Shown in pieces: positions 5,917 through 14,987 of a stretch of DNA of 21,116 nt; the stretch's first letter is position 1; every line of letters begins with the position of its first letter. Origin of the DNA: Streptomyces sp. NRRL F-4489 (GTDB lineage: Bacteria > Actinomycetota > Actinomycetes > Streptomycetales > Streptomycetaceae); the NCBI RefSeq assembly GCF_001509485.1, contig NZ_LLZI01000003.1, positions 1-21,116 of the forward strand. Reading direction: 5' to 3'. The position numbers and the translations under genes are program-made. The notes under the pieces are model-generated. The model made no database searches. It saw nothing but the letters and a program-made list of their open reading frames with translations, and was not told where the DNA came from.

Positions 5917-7094
5917 GCGCGCCCCGGGCGGCCCGCGGTACGGCGCTGCACGCGGGCGCCTGGTGGGTGTGGGCGCTGGGCCTGGCGGCCGCCGCGTCGC
6001 GGACCACCAATCCGCTGCTGCTGGCGCTGCTGGCGGCGGTGGCCGGCTATGTGGTGGCGGTGCGCCGGACGGACGCGCCGTGGGCCCGGTCGTACGGGGC
6101 GTTCGTCAAGCTGGGGCTGGTGGTGCTGGGGATCCGGCTGGTGTTCGCGTTCGTGCTGGGGTCGCCGATCCCGGGGACGCACGTCCTGGTGACACTGCCC
6201 GAACTCCCGCTGCCCGCCTGGGCGCAGGGCGTCCGGGTCGGTGGCCGGGTGACGGCCGAGGGGATGCTCTTCGCGCTGTACGACGGGCTGAAGCTGGCCA
6301 CCCTGCTGATCTGCGTGGGCGCCGCCAACGCGCTGGCGAGCCCGGCGCGGCTGCTGAAGTCGCTGCCCGGCGCGCTGTACGAGGCGGGCGTGGCGGTGGT
6401 GGTCGCGATGACGTTCGCGCCGAATCTGGTGGCGGATGTGCAGCGGCTGCGGGCGGCCCGGCGGCTGCGGGGCCGCCCGGACCGGGGGTTCAAGGCCCTG
6501 TTGCAGGTGGGTCTGCCGGTGCTGGAGGGGGCGCTGGAGCGGTCGGTGGCGCTGGCCGCGGCGATGGACGCCCGGGGCTACGGCCGGACGGCGCACGTCC
6601 CGGCCGCGGTGCGGCGGCTGACGTCGCTGCTGACGCTCGGCGGGCTGCTGGGCGTGTGCGCGGGGACGTACGGGCTGCTGGGTGACGCGGGCGGCGGCTA
6701 CGGGCTGCCGGTGCTGCTGGCCGGGCTGGCGGCGGCGCTGGCCGGGCTGTGGCTGGGCGGCCGGCGGTCGGTGCGCACCCGCTACCGCCCCGAGCCGTGG
6801 GGCGCGCGGGCCTGGCTGGTGTCGGGCTCCGGGGTGGCCGTGGCGGCGCTGCTGGTCGCGGCGAACGGCTACGCCCCGGCCGCGCTGCACCCGCCGGCGG
6901 TGCCGCTGACCGCGCCGGTGCTGCCGCTGTGGCCGGCGCTGTCGCTGCTGGTGGGGCTGGTGCCGGCGGTGCCCGCCCCGGTGCCGGCGCGGGCCGGGCG
7001 CCCGGCGCCGGCCGGCCGGTCCCGGTCCGCCGCCGTGCCGTCCCGTTCCGCCGATTCCGGCCCGCCGACGAAGACGAAGGAGCCCGCCCAGTGA
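5913..7094 (+). CDS. ECF transporter T component (EcfT/CbiQ family)
   Basis: 393-aa polytopic membrane protein that couples the ATPases to the substrate-binding S component. Hydrophobic segments lie at about 14-50, 65-83, 120-140, 155-172 and 236-340. The two coupling-helix motifs expected of EcfT are present: AARRLRG (181-187) and AMDARGYG (217-224). The C-terminal 45 residues are Pro/Ala/Arg-rich and probably disordered. I chose ATG 5913 because it forms an ATGA overlap with the preceding stop, as do the other junctions here. An ATG at 5889 is also possible and would add eight residues. Confidence 0.9.
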   Translation: MSAPRAARGTALHAGAWWVWALGLAAAASRTTNPLLLALLAAVAGYVVAVRRTDAPWARSYGAFVKLGLVVLGIRLVFAFVLGSPIPGTHVLVTLPELPLPAWAQGVRVGGRVTAEGMLFALYDGLKLATLLICVGAANALASPARLLKSLPGALYEAGVAVVVAMTFAPNLVADVQRLRAARRLRGRPDRGFKALLQVGLPVLEGALERSVALAAAMDARGYGRTAHVPAAVRRLTSLLTLGGLLGVCAGTYGLLGDAGGGYGLPVLLAGLAAALAGLWLGGRRSVRTRYRPEPWGARAWLVSGSGVAVAALLVAANGYAPAALHPPAVPLTAPVLPLWPALSLLVGLVPAVPAPVPARAGRPAPAGRSRSAAVPSRSADSGPPTKTKEPAQ

Positions 7095-8710
7095 TCCGCT
7101 TCGAGCAGGTCTCGGTCACCTACGGCGACGCGGCCGCGCCGGCCGTGCGCGGGGTCGATCTGACCGTTCCCGAGGGCGAGTTGTGCCTCCTCGTCGGCCC
7201 GTCCGGCGCCGGGAAGTCGACCCTGCTGAACGCCGTGTGCGGGCTGGTGCCGCATTTCACCGGCGGCACCCTGCGGGGCCGGGTGACGGTGGACGGGCGG
7301 GACACCCGCACCCATCCGCCGCGCGAACTGGCCGATGTGGTCGGCACGGTGGGCCAGGACCCGCTGGCGCACTGCGTCACCGACACCGTCGAGGACGAGC
7401 TGGCCTACGGCATGGAGTCGCTGGGGCTGGCCCCGGACGTGATGCGCCGCCGGGTCGAGGAGACGCTGGACCTGCTGGGCCTGGCCGAGCTGCGGGAGCG
7501 GGCGCTGCGCACGCTGTCCGGCGGCCAGTTGCAGCGGGTGGCGATCGGCTCGGTGCTCACCGCGCACCCGAAGGTGCTGGTGCTGGACGAGCCGACGTCG
7601 GCGCTGGACCCGGCCGCCGCGGAGGAGGTGCTGGCGGTCCTCCAGCGCCTGGTGCACGACCTGGGCACGACGGTGCTGATGGCCGAGCACCGGCTGGAGC
7701 GGGTGGTGCAGTACGCGGACCAGGTGATCGTGCTGCCCGGTCCGGGCGAAGCCCCGGTCATGGGCGAACCGGCCGCGATGATGGCCGCGTCGCCGGTGCG
7801 GCCGCCGGTGGTGGAGCTGGGCCGGCTGGCCGGCTGGTCGCCGCTGCCGCTGTCGGTGCGGGACGCCCGGCGCAGGGCGGCCCCGCTGCGGGAGCGGCTG
7901 GCGGCGGCCGGTACGCCGGCGGGCCGCACCCCGGCGGCGGACGGCGAACCGGTCGCGGCGGCCTCCGGGCTCGGCGTCCACCGGGACCGCGTGCCGGTGC
8001 TGCACGGCGTCGGCCTGGCCGTGCGGCCCGGGGAGGCGGTGGCGCTGATGGGCCGGAACGGCGCGGGCAAGTCCACGCTGCTGCGCACCCTGGTCGGGAT
8101 GCACCGCCCGTCGTCCGGCACGGTCCGGGTCGGCGGCGCCGCCCCGCACACCCTGCGGCCGCGCGATCTGCTGCGCCGGGTGGGGCTCGTACCGCAGGAT
8201 CCGCGCGATCTGCTGTCGGCGGACACCGTGGCGGCCGAGTGCGCGGCCGCCGACCGGGACGCGGACGCGCCGGCCGGCCGCTGCCGGGAGCTGGTGGCCC
8301 GCCTGCTGCCGGACGTTCCGCGGGACGCGCATCCGCGCGATCTGTCCGAGGGGCAGCGGCTGGCGCTGGCGCTGGCGGTGGTGCTGACCGCGGGGCCGCC
8401 GCTGCTCCTGCTGGACGAGCCGACCCGGGGCCTGGACTACGCGGCCAAGGCCCGGCTGGTGGACGTGCTGCGCGGGCTGGCCGCCGAGGGCCACGCGATC
8501 GTACTGGCCACCCATGACGTGGAGCTGGCCGCCGAACTGGCGCACCGGGTGGTGATCCTGGCCGACGGCGAGGTGGTCGCGGACGGCCCGGCGGAGGAGG
8601 TTGTGGTCTCCTCCCCGGCGTTCGCGCCGCAGGTCGCCAAGGTGCTGGCGCCGCTGCCGTGGCTGACCGTGTCGCAGGTGGCGCGCTCACTGGACGGGGC
8701 GCCGGCGTGA
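7091..8710 (+). CDS. ECF transporter ATPase, two ABC domains fused (EcfA-EcfA')
   Basis: 539 aa carrying both ATPases of an ECF transporter in one chain. Domain 1 has Walker A GPSGAGKST (36-44), signature LSGGQ (142-146) and Walker B VLVLDEP (162-168). Domain 2 has Walker A GRNGAGKST (from about 321), a degenerate signature LSEGQ (about 418-422) and Walker B LLLLDEP (about 438-444). The linker at about 235-290 is Ala/Arg/Pro-rich. The GTG start lies in the GTGA overlap with ecfT. It powers the uptake of the substrate bound by the S component encoded next. Such fusions are common in actinomycetes. The second domain's altered signature may make the two ATP sites unequal. Confidence 0.93.
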   Translation: MIRFEQVSVTYGDAAAPAVRGVDLTVPEGELCLLVGPSGAGKSTLLNAVCGLVPHFTGGTLRGRVTVDGRDTRTHPPRELADVVGTVGQDPLAHCVTDTVEDELAYGMESLGLAPDVMRRRVEETLDLLGLAELRERALRTLSGGQLQRVAIGSVLTAHPKVLVLDEPTSALDPAAAEEVLAVLQRLVHDLGTTVLMAEHRLERVVQYADQVIVLPGPGEAPVMGEPAAMMAASPVRPPVVELGRLAGWSPLPLSVRDARRRAAPLRERLAAAGTPAGRTPAADGEPVAAASGLGVHRDRVPVLHGVGLAVRPGEAVALMGRNGAGKSTLLRTLVGMHRPSSGTVRVGGAAPHTLRPRDLLRRVGLVPQDPRDLLSADTVAAECAAADRDADAPAGRCRELVARLLPDVPRDAHPRDLSEGQRLALALAVVLTAGPPLLLLDEPTRGLDYAAKARLVDVLRGLAAEGHAIVLATHDVELAAELAHRVVILADGEVVADGPAEEVVVSSPAFAPQVAKVLAPLPWLTVSQVARSLDGAPA

Positions 8711-9546
8711 CGGGCGCGGGGCGGCGGGTCCGGGCGGTGCGGCTGGGGCCGCGGTCGGTGGCCGCGCTGTGCCTGGTGTCGGCGGTCGGGGTGGTGGCGT
8801 TCGGCTGGCCGCTGCTGGCCGGTCCGGGCTCGGGCCTGGCGCACGCGCAGGACGCGCCGTGGCTGTTCGCGGCGCTGCTGCCGCTGCTGCTGGCGGTGGC
8901 GGTGGCGGCCATCGCGGACGGCGGGCTGGACGCCAAGGCGATCGCGATGCTCGGGGTGCTGGCGGCGGCCGGGGCGGCGCTGCGGCCGCTGGGCGCGGGC
9001 ACCGCGGGGATCGAGCCGATGTTCTTCCTGATGGTGCTGTCGGGCCGGGTGCTGGGGCCGGGATTCGGTTTCGTACTGGGCTCGGTGGCGATGTTCGCGT
9101 CGGCGCTGCTGACCGGCGGGGTCGGGCCGTGGATGCCGTTCCAGATGCTGTCGATGGGCTGGGTGGCGATGGGCGCCGGGCTGCTGCCGGGCCCGGACCG
9201 GCTGCGCGGGCGGCGGGAGTTGGCGCTGCTGGCGGGGTACGGGGCGCTCGCGTCGGTGGCGTACGGGCTGGTGATGAACCTCCAGGGCTGGCCGTACATC
9301 GGCGGGCTGGCGTCGGGGGTGTCGTTCGTGCCGGGCGATCCGGTGTCCGCCAATCTGGCGCGCTATGTGGCGTACTGCCTGGCGACGTCGCTGGGGTGGG
9401 ATCTGCCGCGGGCGGTGGTGACGGTGGTGCTCACGCTGGTGGTGGGCGGTCCGGTGCTGAAGGCGCTGCGGCGGGCGACGCGGCGGGCGGCGTTCGAGAC
9501 GCCGGTGGCGTTCGAGGCGCCGGGCGGGACAACGGGCGGGAGCTGA
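8707..9546 (+). CDS. ECF transporter S component, probable corrinoid binder
   Basis: 279-aa integral membrane protein with hydrophobic segments at about 17-38, 52-70, 76-95, 104-135, 143-162, 172-190 and 233-250. The segment GFVLGSVAMFASALLTGGVG (121-140) followed by PWMPFQMLSMGWVAMGAGLL resembles vitamin-type ECF S components. GTG lies in the GTGA overlap with the ATPase stop. The N-terminal His that defines the cobalt S component CbiM is absent. With the upstream B12 riboswitch, this points to cobalamin or a corrinoid precursor rather than cobalt. It is the last gene of the five-gene operon, converging on the thiolase gene. Confidence 0.85.
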   Translation: MTGAGRRVRAVRLGPRSVAALCLVSAVGVVAFGWPLLAGPGSGLAHAQDAPWLFAALLPLLLAVAVAAIADGGLDAKAIAMLGVLAAAGAALRPLGAGTAGIEPMFFLMVLSGRVLGPGFGFVLGSVAMFASALLTGGVGPWMPFQMLSMGWVAMGAGLLPGPDRLRGRRELALLAGYGALASVAYGLVMNLQGWPYIGGLASGVSFVPGDPVSANLARYVAYCLATSLGWDLPRAVVTVVLTLVVGGPVLKALRRATRRAAFETPVAFEAPGGTTGGS

Positions 9547-9563
9547 GGGCCCCGGTCCGCGCG

Positions 9564-9608
9564 CCCGCCCGGCCCGGCCCCGTACGCCGTCCCGCCCGGC
9601 CCGGCCCC
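9564..9608. repeat. Short direct repeat between convergent genes
   Basis: CCCGCCCGGCCCGGCCCC occurs at 9564-9581 and again at 9591-9608, period 27, in the 68-base gap between the S-component and thiolase stops. I see no clear terminator hairpin here. It is probably low-complexity GC-rich DNA. Confidence 0.45.
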
Positions 9609-9614
9609 CGCCCG

Positions 9615-10787
<1,173 letters not shown>

Positions 10788-10843
10788 TCAACTCGTCCTC
10801 TCCTCGCGTCCGCGGGCGTCCCGGCGCCCGCGGAGGGAAGAAC

Positions 10844-10857
10844 TAGTACGCGTTCTA
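10844..10857. promoter_or_regulatory. KstR-like operator in the fadA5/CYP125 spacer
   Basis: TAGTACGCGTTCTA fits TnnAACnnGTTnnA at all fixed positions except the fourth, where T replaces A. The symmetry is long: AACTAG(T/A)ACGCGT(T/A)CTAGTT over 10841-10860. It lies 60 bases upstream of the thiolase start and about 208 bases from the P450 start. KstR is known to control this divergent pair in mycobacteria; the Streptomyces repressor is not in the window. Confidence 0.65.
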
Positions 10858-10918
10858 GTTCTTCGGACAGTCTCGTGAGCCCTTCCGCGCGGCGCAAGAG
10901 GGCGGTCGCGCCGTTGTG

Positions 10919-10953
10919 CGCAAGTGGCGCCGCCGTGACCCTTGCCACTTGCG
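10919..10953. promoter_or_regulatory. Perfect inverted repeat CGCAAGTGGC / GCCACTTGCG
   Basis: Arms of 10 bases, CGCAAGTGGC (10919-10928) and GCCACTTGCG (10944-10953), are exact reverse complements separated by 15 bases. The shorter core GCAAGTGG also occurs once in the aldehyde dehydrogenase promoter spacer (2037-2044). It could be a paired regulator site or a transcript hairpin in the P450 leader. Confidence 0.45.
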
Positions 10954-10984
10954 GGGCACGTCACTACCGTCACCGCGACCTGCA

Positions 10985-11001
10985 TCTGATGGACCGTCAG
11001 A
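10985..11001 (+). promoter_or_regulatory. Palindromic operator, CTGATGGnnCGTCAG type
   Basis: TCTGATGGACCGTCAGA is a 17-base palindrome with one asymmetric pair. It matches the site upstream of the aldehyde dehydrogenase-ferredoxin operon (CTGATGGCTCGTCAG on that operon's strand) at 13 of 15 core bases, in the same orientation relative to the gene. It lies 64 bases upstream of the P450 start, a typical operator position. Confidence 0.6.
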
Positions 11002-11064
11002 CACCCGTGCCGGGCGACCGCGGTGCCGTCAGGGCGTTGGACGCCGCCGGACCAGGAGCCGCCG

Positions 11065-12297
11065 ATGCACTGCCCCGCGCTGCCCGAGGGGTTCGACTTC
11101 ACCGACCCCGACGTCTACCAGTCCCGCGTCCCGCTGCCGGAGTTCGCCCGGCTGCGCGGGACCGCGCCGGTGTGCTGGATACCCCAGCCGCACAACATCG
11201 CCGGATTCGGCGACGACGGCTACTGGGCCGTCACCCGCCACCAGGACGTCAAGGAGGTCTCCACCCGGCCGGACATCTTCTCGGCCAATCTCAACACCTC
11301 CATCATCCGCTTCAATCCGGCCATCTCCCGCGACCAGATCGAGGTCCAGAAGCTCATCATGCTCAACATGGACCCGCCCGAGCACACCCGGGTCCGGCAG
11401 ATCGTCCAGCGCGGCTTCACCCCCCGCGCCATCCGCGCCCTGGAGGACGCGCTGCGCCGCCGCGCCGAGCGGATCGTGGCGGAGGCGCGGGAGAAGGGCG
11501 CCGGCGATTTCGTCACCGATATCGCCTGCGAACTGCCGCTCCAGGCGATCGCCGAGCTGATCGGCATCCCGCAGGACGACCGGGCCCGGATCTTCGACTG
11601 GTCGAACAAGATGATCGCCTACGACGACCCGGAACTCGCCATCACCGAGGAGGTCGGCGCCAACGCCGCCGTCGAGCTGATCTCCTACGCGATGAACCTC
11701 GCCGCGGACCGCAAGAAGTGCCCGGCCCAGGACATCGTCAGCCGGCTGGTGGCGGCCGAGGACGAGGGCAACCTCGGCTCGGACGAGTTCGGGTTCTTCG
11801 TGCTGCTGCTGGCGGTGGCCGGCAACGAGACCACCCGCAACGCCATCACCCACGGCATGCACGCCTTCCTCACCCACCCCGAGCAGTGGGACCTCTACAA
11901 GCGCGAACGCCCGGCGACCGCCGCCGAGGAGATCGTGCGCTGGGCGACGCCGGTGGTCTCCTTCCAGCGCACCGCCACCCAGGACACCGAGCTGGGCGGC
12001 GCGCGCGTCAAGAAGGGCCAGCGGGTCGGGATCTTCTACTCCTCGGCCAACCACGACCCCGAGGTCTTCGACCGCCCCGAGGTCTTCGACATCACCCGCG
12101 ACCCCAACCCGCACCTCGGCTTCGGCGGCGGCGGACCGCACTTCTGCCTCGGCAAGTCGCTGGCCGTGCTGGAGATCGACCTGATCTTCCACGCCATCGC
12201 CGACGCGATCCCGGACATCGCGCCGGACGGCGCCCCCCGGCGGCTGCGCTCCGCCTGGCTGAACGGCGTCAAGGAGCTGCGGGTGCGCTACCGGTGA
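11065..12297 (+). CDS. Cytochrome P450, CYP125-like (steroid C26/27 monooxygenase)
   Basis: 410-aa soluble P450. Hallmarks are the I-helix AGNETT (252-257), the K-helix E289-IV-R292, and the heme loop FGGGGPHFCLG with ligand C361. From memory it tracks M. tuberculosis CYP125 through long segments: GFDFTDP, IEVQ.L.MLNMD, CELPLQAIA, DEFGFFV..LAVAGNETTRN.IT and RLRS.WLNG. CYP125 oxidises the terminal methyl of the sterol side chain to alcohol, aldehyde and acid, starting side-chain breakdown. It needs a ferredoxin; the gene at 251-484 is the best local candidate. The start at 11065 has AGGAG six bases upstream. It lacks the longer N-terminal extension I recall for the mycobacterial enzyme. The last 29 bases overlap the convergent gene at 12269. 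Confidence 0.9.
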   Translation: MHCPALPEGFDFTDPDVYQSRVPLPEFARLRGTAPVCWIPQPHNIAGFGDDGYWAVTRHQDVKEVSTRPDIFSANLNTSIIRFNPAISRDQIEVQKLIMLNMDPPEHTRVRQIVQRGFTPRAIRALEDALRRRAERIVAEAREKGAGDFVTDIACELPLQAIAELIGIPQDDRARIFDWSNKMIAYDDPELAITEEVGANAAVELISYAMNLAADRKKCPAQDIVSRLVAAEDEGNLGSDEFGFFVLLLAVAGNETTRNAITHGMHAFLTHPEQWDLYKRERPATAAEEIVRWATPVVSFQRTATQDTELGGARVKKGQRVGIFYSSANHDPEVFDRPEVFDITRDPNPHLGFGGGGPHFCLGKSLAVLEIDLIFHAIADAIPDIAPDGAPRRLRSAWLNGVKELRVRYR

Positions 12298-12607
12298 GGG
12301 AGAGCACGGCCAGGACGAACAGCACCGGCACCGCGGCGCCCAGCACCGCCGCCACCGTCCGGCGCCGCAGCGCGCGGTAGGCGTCCTCGTAGGCGGTCCG
12401 CAGCTCCGCGCTGCGGGCCGCTACGCGTTCCAGATACGCCCGGGACTGCTCGCGCTGGTCCGCGCGGTAGTGGCGGACCACGTCCTCCCGCTGGGCGGTG
12501 GTCAGCCAGGGCAGCCGGGCGCAGAATTCCTCCGCCCGCACCCGGGCCCGTTCCTTCTCCGCCTCCCACAGCAGATAGCCCTCGATCTCATTGATCGCCT
12601 CGGCCAT
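12269..12607 (-). CDS. Small C-tail-anchored membrane protein, unknown function
   Basis: 112 aa. Residues 1-83 are highly charged and helical (many Glu/Arg, IEGYLLWEAEKERARVRAEE type) and could form an amphipathic helix or coiled coil. One C-terminal membrane helix follows (about 84-106). I do not recognise a named domain. ATG 12607 is preceded by GGAGGTGCGG, a good ribosome binding site. A GTG at 12661 would overlap the ctaD stop as GTGA but has its purine tract too close to the start. It lies 50 bases downstream of ctaD and is probably co-transcribed, suggesting a role near the oxidase or the membrane. Its 3' end overlaps the P450 3' end by 29 bases on the opposite strand. Confidence 0.7.
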   Translation of the reverse strand: MAEAINEIEGYLLWEAEKERARVRAEEFCARLPWLTTAQREDVVRHYRADQREQSRAYLERVAARSAELRTAYEDAYRALRRRTVAAVLGAAVPVLFVLAVLSLTGSAPAAP

Positions 12608-12657
12608 CCGCACCTCCGCCGCGCCGCCGGATTCCCCGGCCGCCGGCCGCCGCCCGG

Positions 12658-14331
12658 TCACCTCTCCACCCCCGCCGCGACGTCCGGGTGGTGCAGATCG
12701 AACGCCGGGGATTCCGAGCGAATCCGCGGCAGCGAAAGGAAGTTGTGGCGCGGCGGCGGACAGGAGGTGGCCCATTCCAGCGAACGGCCGTACCCCCACG
12801 GATCGTCCACCGTGATCCGCTCCCCGTACTTGGCGGTCTTCCAGACGTTGTAGAGGAACGGCAGGATCGACATCCCCAGCAGGAACGAGAACACGGTCGA
12901 GACGGTGTTGAGCGTGGTGAAGCCGTCGGCGGCGAGGTAATCCGGGATACGGCGCAGCATGCCTTCCGCGCCCAGCCAGTGCTGGACGAGGAACGTGCCG
13001 TGGAAGCCGATGAACAGCGTCCAGAAGGTGATCTTCCCCAGCCGCTCGTCGAGCATCTTGCCGGTGAACTTCGGCCACCAGAAGTGGAAGCCGGCGAACA
13101 TCGCGAAGACGACCGTACCGAAGACCACGTAATGGAAGTGCGCCACCACGAAGTACGAATCCGAGATGTGGAAGTCCATCGGCGGGGAGGCGAGAATGAC
13201 ACCGGTCAGACCGCCGAAGACGAACGTGATCAGGAAGCCGATCGCCCAGAGCATCGGAGTCTCGAAGGACAGCGAGCCCTTCCACATCGTGCCGATCCAG
13301 TTGAAGAACTTCACGCCGGTGGGCACCGCGATCAGGAAGGTCATGAACGAGAAGAACGGCAGCAGCACACCACCGGTGACGTACATATGGTGCGCCCACA
13401 CCGTCACGGACAGACCCGCGATGGAAATCGTCGCGGCGATCAGCCCCATGTAGCCGAACATCGGCTTGCGCGAGAAGACCGGAATGACCTCGGAGATGAT
13501 GCCGAAGAACGGCAGCGCGATGATGTAGACCTCGGGGTGGCCGAAGAACCAGAAGAGGTGCTGCCACAGCAGCGCGCCGCCGTTGGCCGCGTCGAAGACA
13601 TGGGCGCCGAATTTCCGGTCCGCCTCCAGGGCGAACAGCGCGGCGGCCAGCACCGGGAAGGCCAGCAGCACCAGCACGCCCGTGAGCAGCACGTTCCACG
13701 TGAAAATCGGCATCCGGAACATCGTCATGCCCGGCGCGCGCATGCAGATGATCGTGGTGATGAAATTGACCGAGCCCAGGATCGTACCGAATCCGGAGAA
13801 CGCCAGCCCCATGATCCACAGATCGCCGCCGATACCCGGGGAATGCACGGCGTCCGACAGCGGCGCGTAAGCGAACCAGCCGAAATCCGCCGCCCCTTGC
13901 GGAGTGAGGAATCCGCCCACCGCGATCAGCGAACCGAAGAGGTACAGCCAGTAGGCGAGCATGTTCAGCCGGGGGAAGGCCACATCGGGCGCGCCGATCT
14001 GGAGCGGCATGATCCAGTTGGCGAATCCGGCGAACAGCGGCGTCGCGAACATCAGCAGCATGATCGTGCCGTGCATCGTGAACGCCTGGTTGAACTGCTC
14101 GTTCGAGAGCAACTGGTGGCCGGGCCGGGCGAGTTCGGCGCGCATCAGCAGCGCCAGCAGCCCGCCCACGCAGAAGAACGCGAAGGCGGTGACCAGATAG
14201 AGCGTGCCGATGGTCTTGTGGTCGGTGGTGGTCAGCCACCGCACCGGGTTCCGTTTCTCGGCGGTCGCCGGCGCGCCGGACCGCACGGCGGCGGACCCGG
14301 ACACCGGGGACGGCATGGCGGGGAGCTTCAT
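12658..14331 (-). CDS. ctaD: Cytochrome c oxidase subunit I (aa3 type)
   Basis: 557-aa heme-copper oxidase subunit I with about 12 membrane helices, near usual family length. Metal ligands are all visible: low-spin heme H87 (FTMHGT) and H400, heme a3 H398 (VAHFH), and CuB H265 with cross-linked Y269 (GHPEVY) plus H314-H315 (AHHMY). E267 of the D-channel is in the HPEVY motif. It reduces O2 to water and pumps protons in the cytoplasmic membrane. None of the other oxidase genes (ctaC, ctaE, qcr) is adjacent, so this is probably the second, stand-alone subunit I copy seen in Streptomyces genomes. The ribosome binding site before ATG 14331 is weak. Its upstream region is shared with the divergent sigma gene. 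Confidence 0.95.
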   Translation of the reverse strand: MKLPAMPSPVSGSAAVRSGAPATAEKRNPVRWLTTTDHKTIGTLYLVTAFAFFCVGGLLALLMRAELARPGHQLLSNEQFNQAFTMHGTIMLLMFATPLFAGFANWIMPLQIGAPDVAFPRLNMLAYWLYLFGSLIAVGGFLTPQGAADFGWFAYAPLSDAVHSPGIGGDLWIMGLAFSGFGTILGSVNFITTIICMRAPGMTMFRMPIFTWNVLLTGVLVLLAFPVLAAALFALEADRKFGAHVFDAANGGALLWQHLFWFFGHPEVYIIALPFFGIISEVIPVFSRKPMFGYMGLIAATISIAGLSVTVWAHHMYVTGGVLLPFFSFMTFLIAVPTGVKFFNWIGTMWKGSLSFETPMLWAIGFLITFVFGGLTGVILASPPMDFHISDSYFVVAHFHYVVFGTVVFAMFAGFHFWWPKFTGKMLDERLGKITFWTLFIGFHGTFLVQHWLGAEGMLRRIPDYLAADGFTTLNTVSTVFSFLLGMSILPFLYNVWKTAKYGERITVDDPWGYGRSLEWATSCPPPRHNFLSLPRIRSESPAFDLHHPDVAAGVER

Positions 14332-14447
14332 ACCCCGTTGGTGTCCGCGACCCCGCCGGAGATCACCGCCGGCCGGCCCCCGGGGACGTGGGATGGCTCA
14401 CGGCGGCCGGGTGTGAAGATCGCGGGGATGCCGGACACAGGGTTTTC

Positions 14448-14987
14448 ATGAGCACGGACGACGCCTTCGCCGCGGCCTATCGCGCGCACTACTGGGCGGT
14501 CAGCCGCTTCGTGGCGCGGCGGCTGGACGCCCCGGCACACGAGGTCGAGGAGGTGGTGGCGGACGTCTTCGCCATAGCGTGGCGGCGGCGCGCCGAACTC
14601 CCCGACGCGCCGCTGCCCTGGCTGTACGGAGTGGCCCGGAACTGCCTGGCCAACGCGGTGCGCGGCAAGGGCCGCTACCGGCGGCTGCTGCACCGGCTGA
14701 CCCACCACGAGGCGGCGCACGGCCGGCAGACGGTGACCGGCCCGGAGGCCGAGCGGCCCGGCTCCTGGGTGCTGGAGGCGCTGGACCGCCTCTCCCCGGC
14801 CGACCAGGAGGTGCTGCGGCTGACCGCCTGGGAGGACCTGACCGTCGAGGAGCTGGCGGTGGCGCTGGACTGCGGCCGGAGCGCGGCGGCCATGCGGCTG
14901 CACCGGGCCCGGCGGCGGCTGCGCGCGGAGATCGACCGGACCCGGACCGCGGTGTCCGTACCAGGAGGAGGCGACGGCCATGCGTGA
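14448..14987 (+). CDS. RNA polymerase sigma factor, ECF-type (sigma-70 family)
   Basis: 179 aa. Region 2 spans about 5-77 (FAAAYRAHYWAVSRFVARRL, then VEEVVADVFAIAWRR, and PWLYGVARNCLANAVR). Region 4 spans about 110-162, with the helix-turn-helix LTVEELAVALDCGRSAAAMRLHRARRRL-type segment. Regions 1 and 3 are absent, as in group 4 sigma factors. I start it at ATG 14448, which begins the conserved part; the frame extends upstream to 14388 but adds no recognisable sequence and there is no strong ribosome binding site. The stop overlaps the next gene by 8 bases, so the pair is translationally coupled and that protein is the likely regulator. Target promoters cannot be deduced here. Confidence 0.88.
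   Translation: MSTDDAFAAAYRAHYWAVSRFVARRLDAPAHEVEEVVADVFAIAWRRRAELPDAPLPWLYGVARNCLANAVRGKGRYRRLLHRLTHHEAAHGRQTVTGPEAERPGSWVLEALDRLSPADQEVLRLTAWEDLTVEELAVALDCGRSAAAMRLHRARRRLRAEIDRTRTAVSVPGGGDGHA

Noticed and set aside
8707..9546. Cobalt S component CbiM
   Set aside because: It lacks the N-terminal His motif and there is no CbiN partner.
12608..12661. GTG 12661 as start of the small membrane protein
   Set aside because: It overlaps the ctaD stop as GTGA, but its purine tract is too close; ATG 12607 has GGAGGT at good spacing.
12688..14451. 587-codon open frame on the plus strand
   Set aside because: It is antisense to ctaD, and its His/Arg/Glu-rich composition is what GC-rich codon bias produces on the opposite strand. 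ctaD has all catalytic residues.
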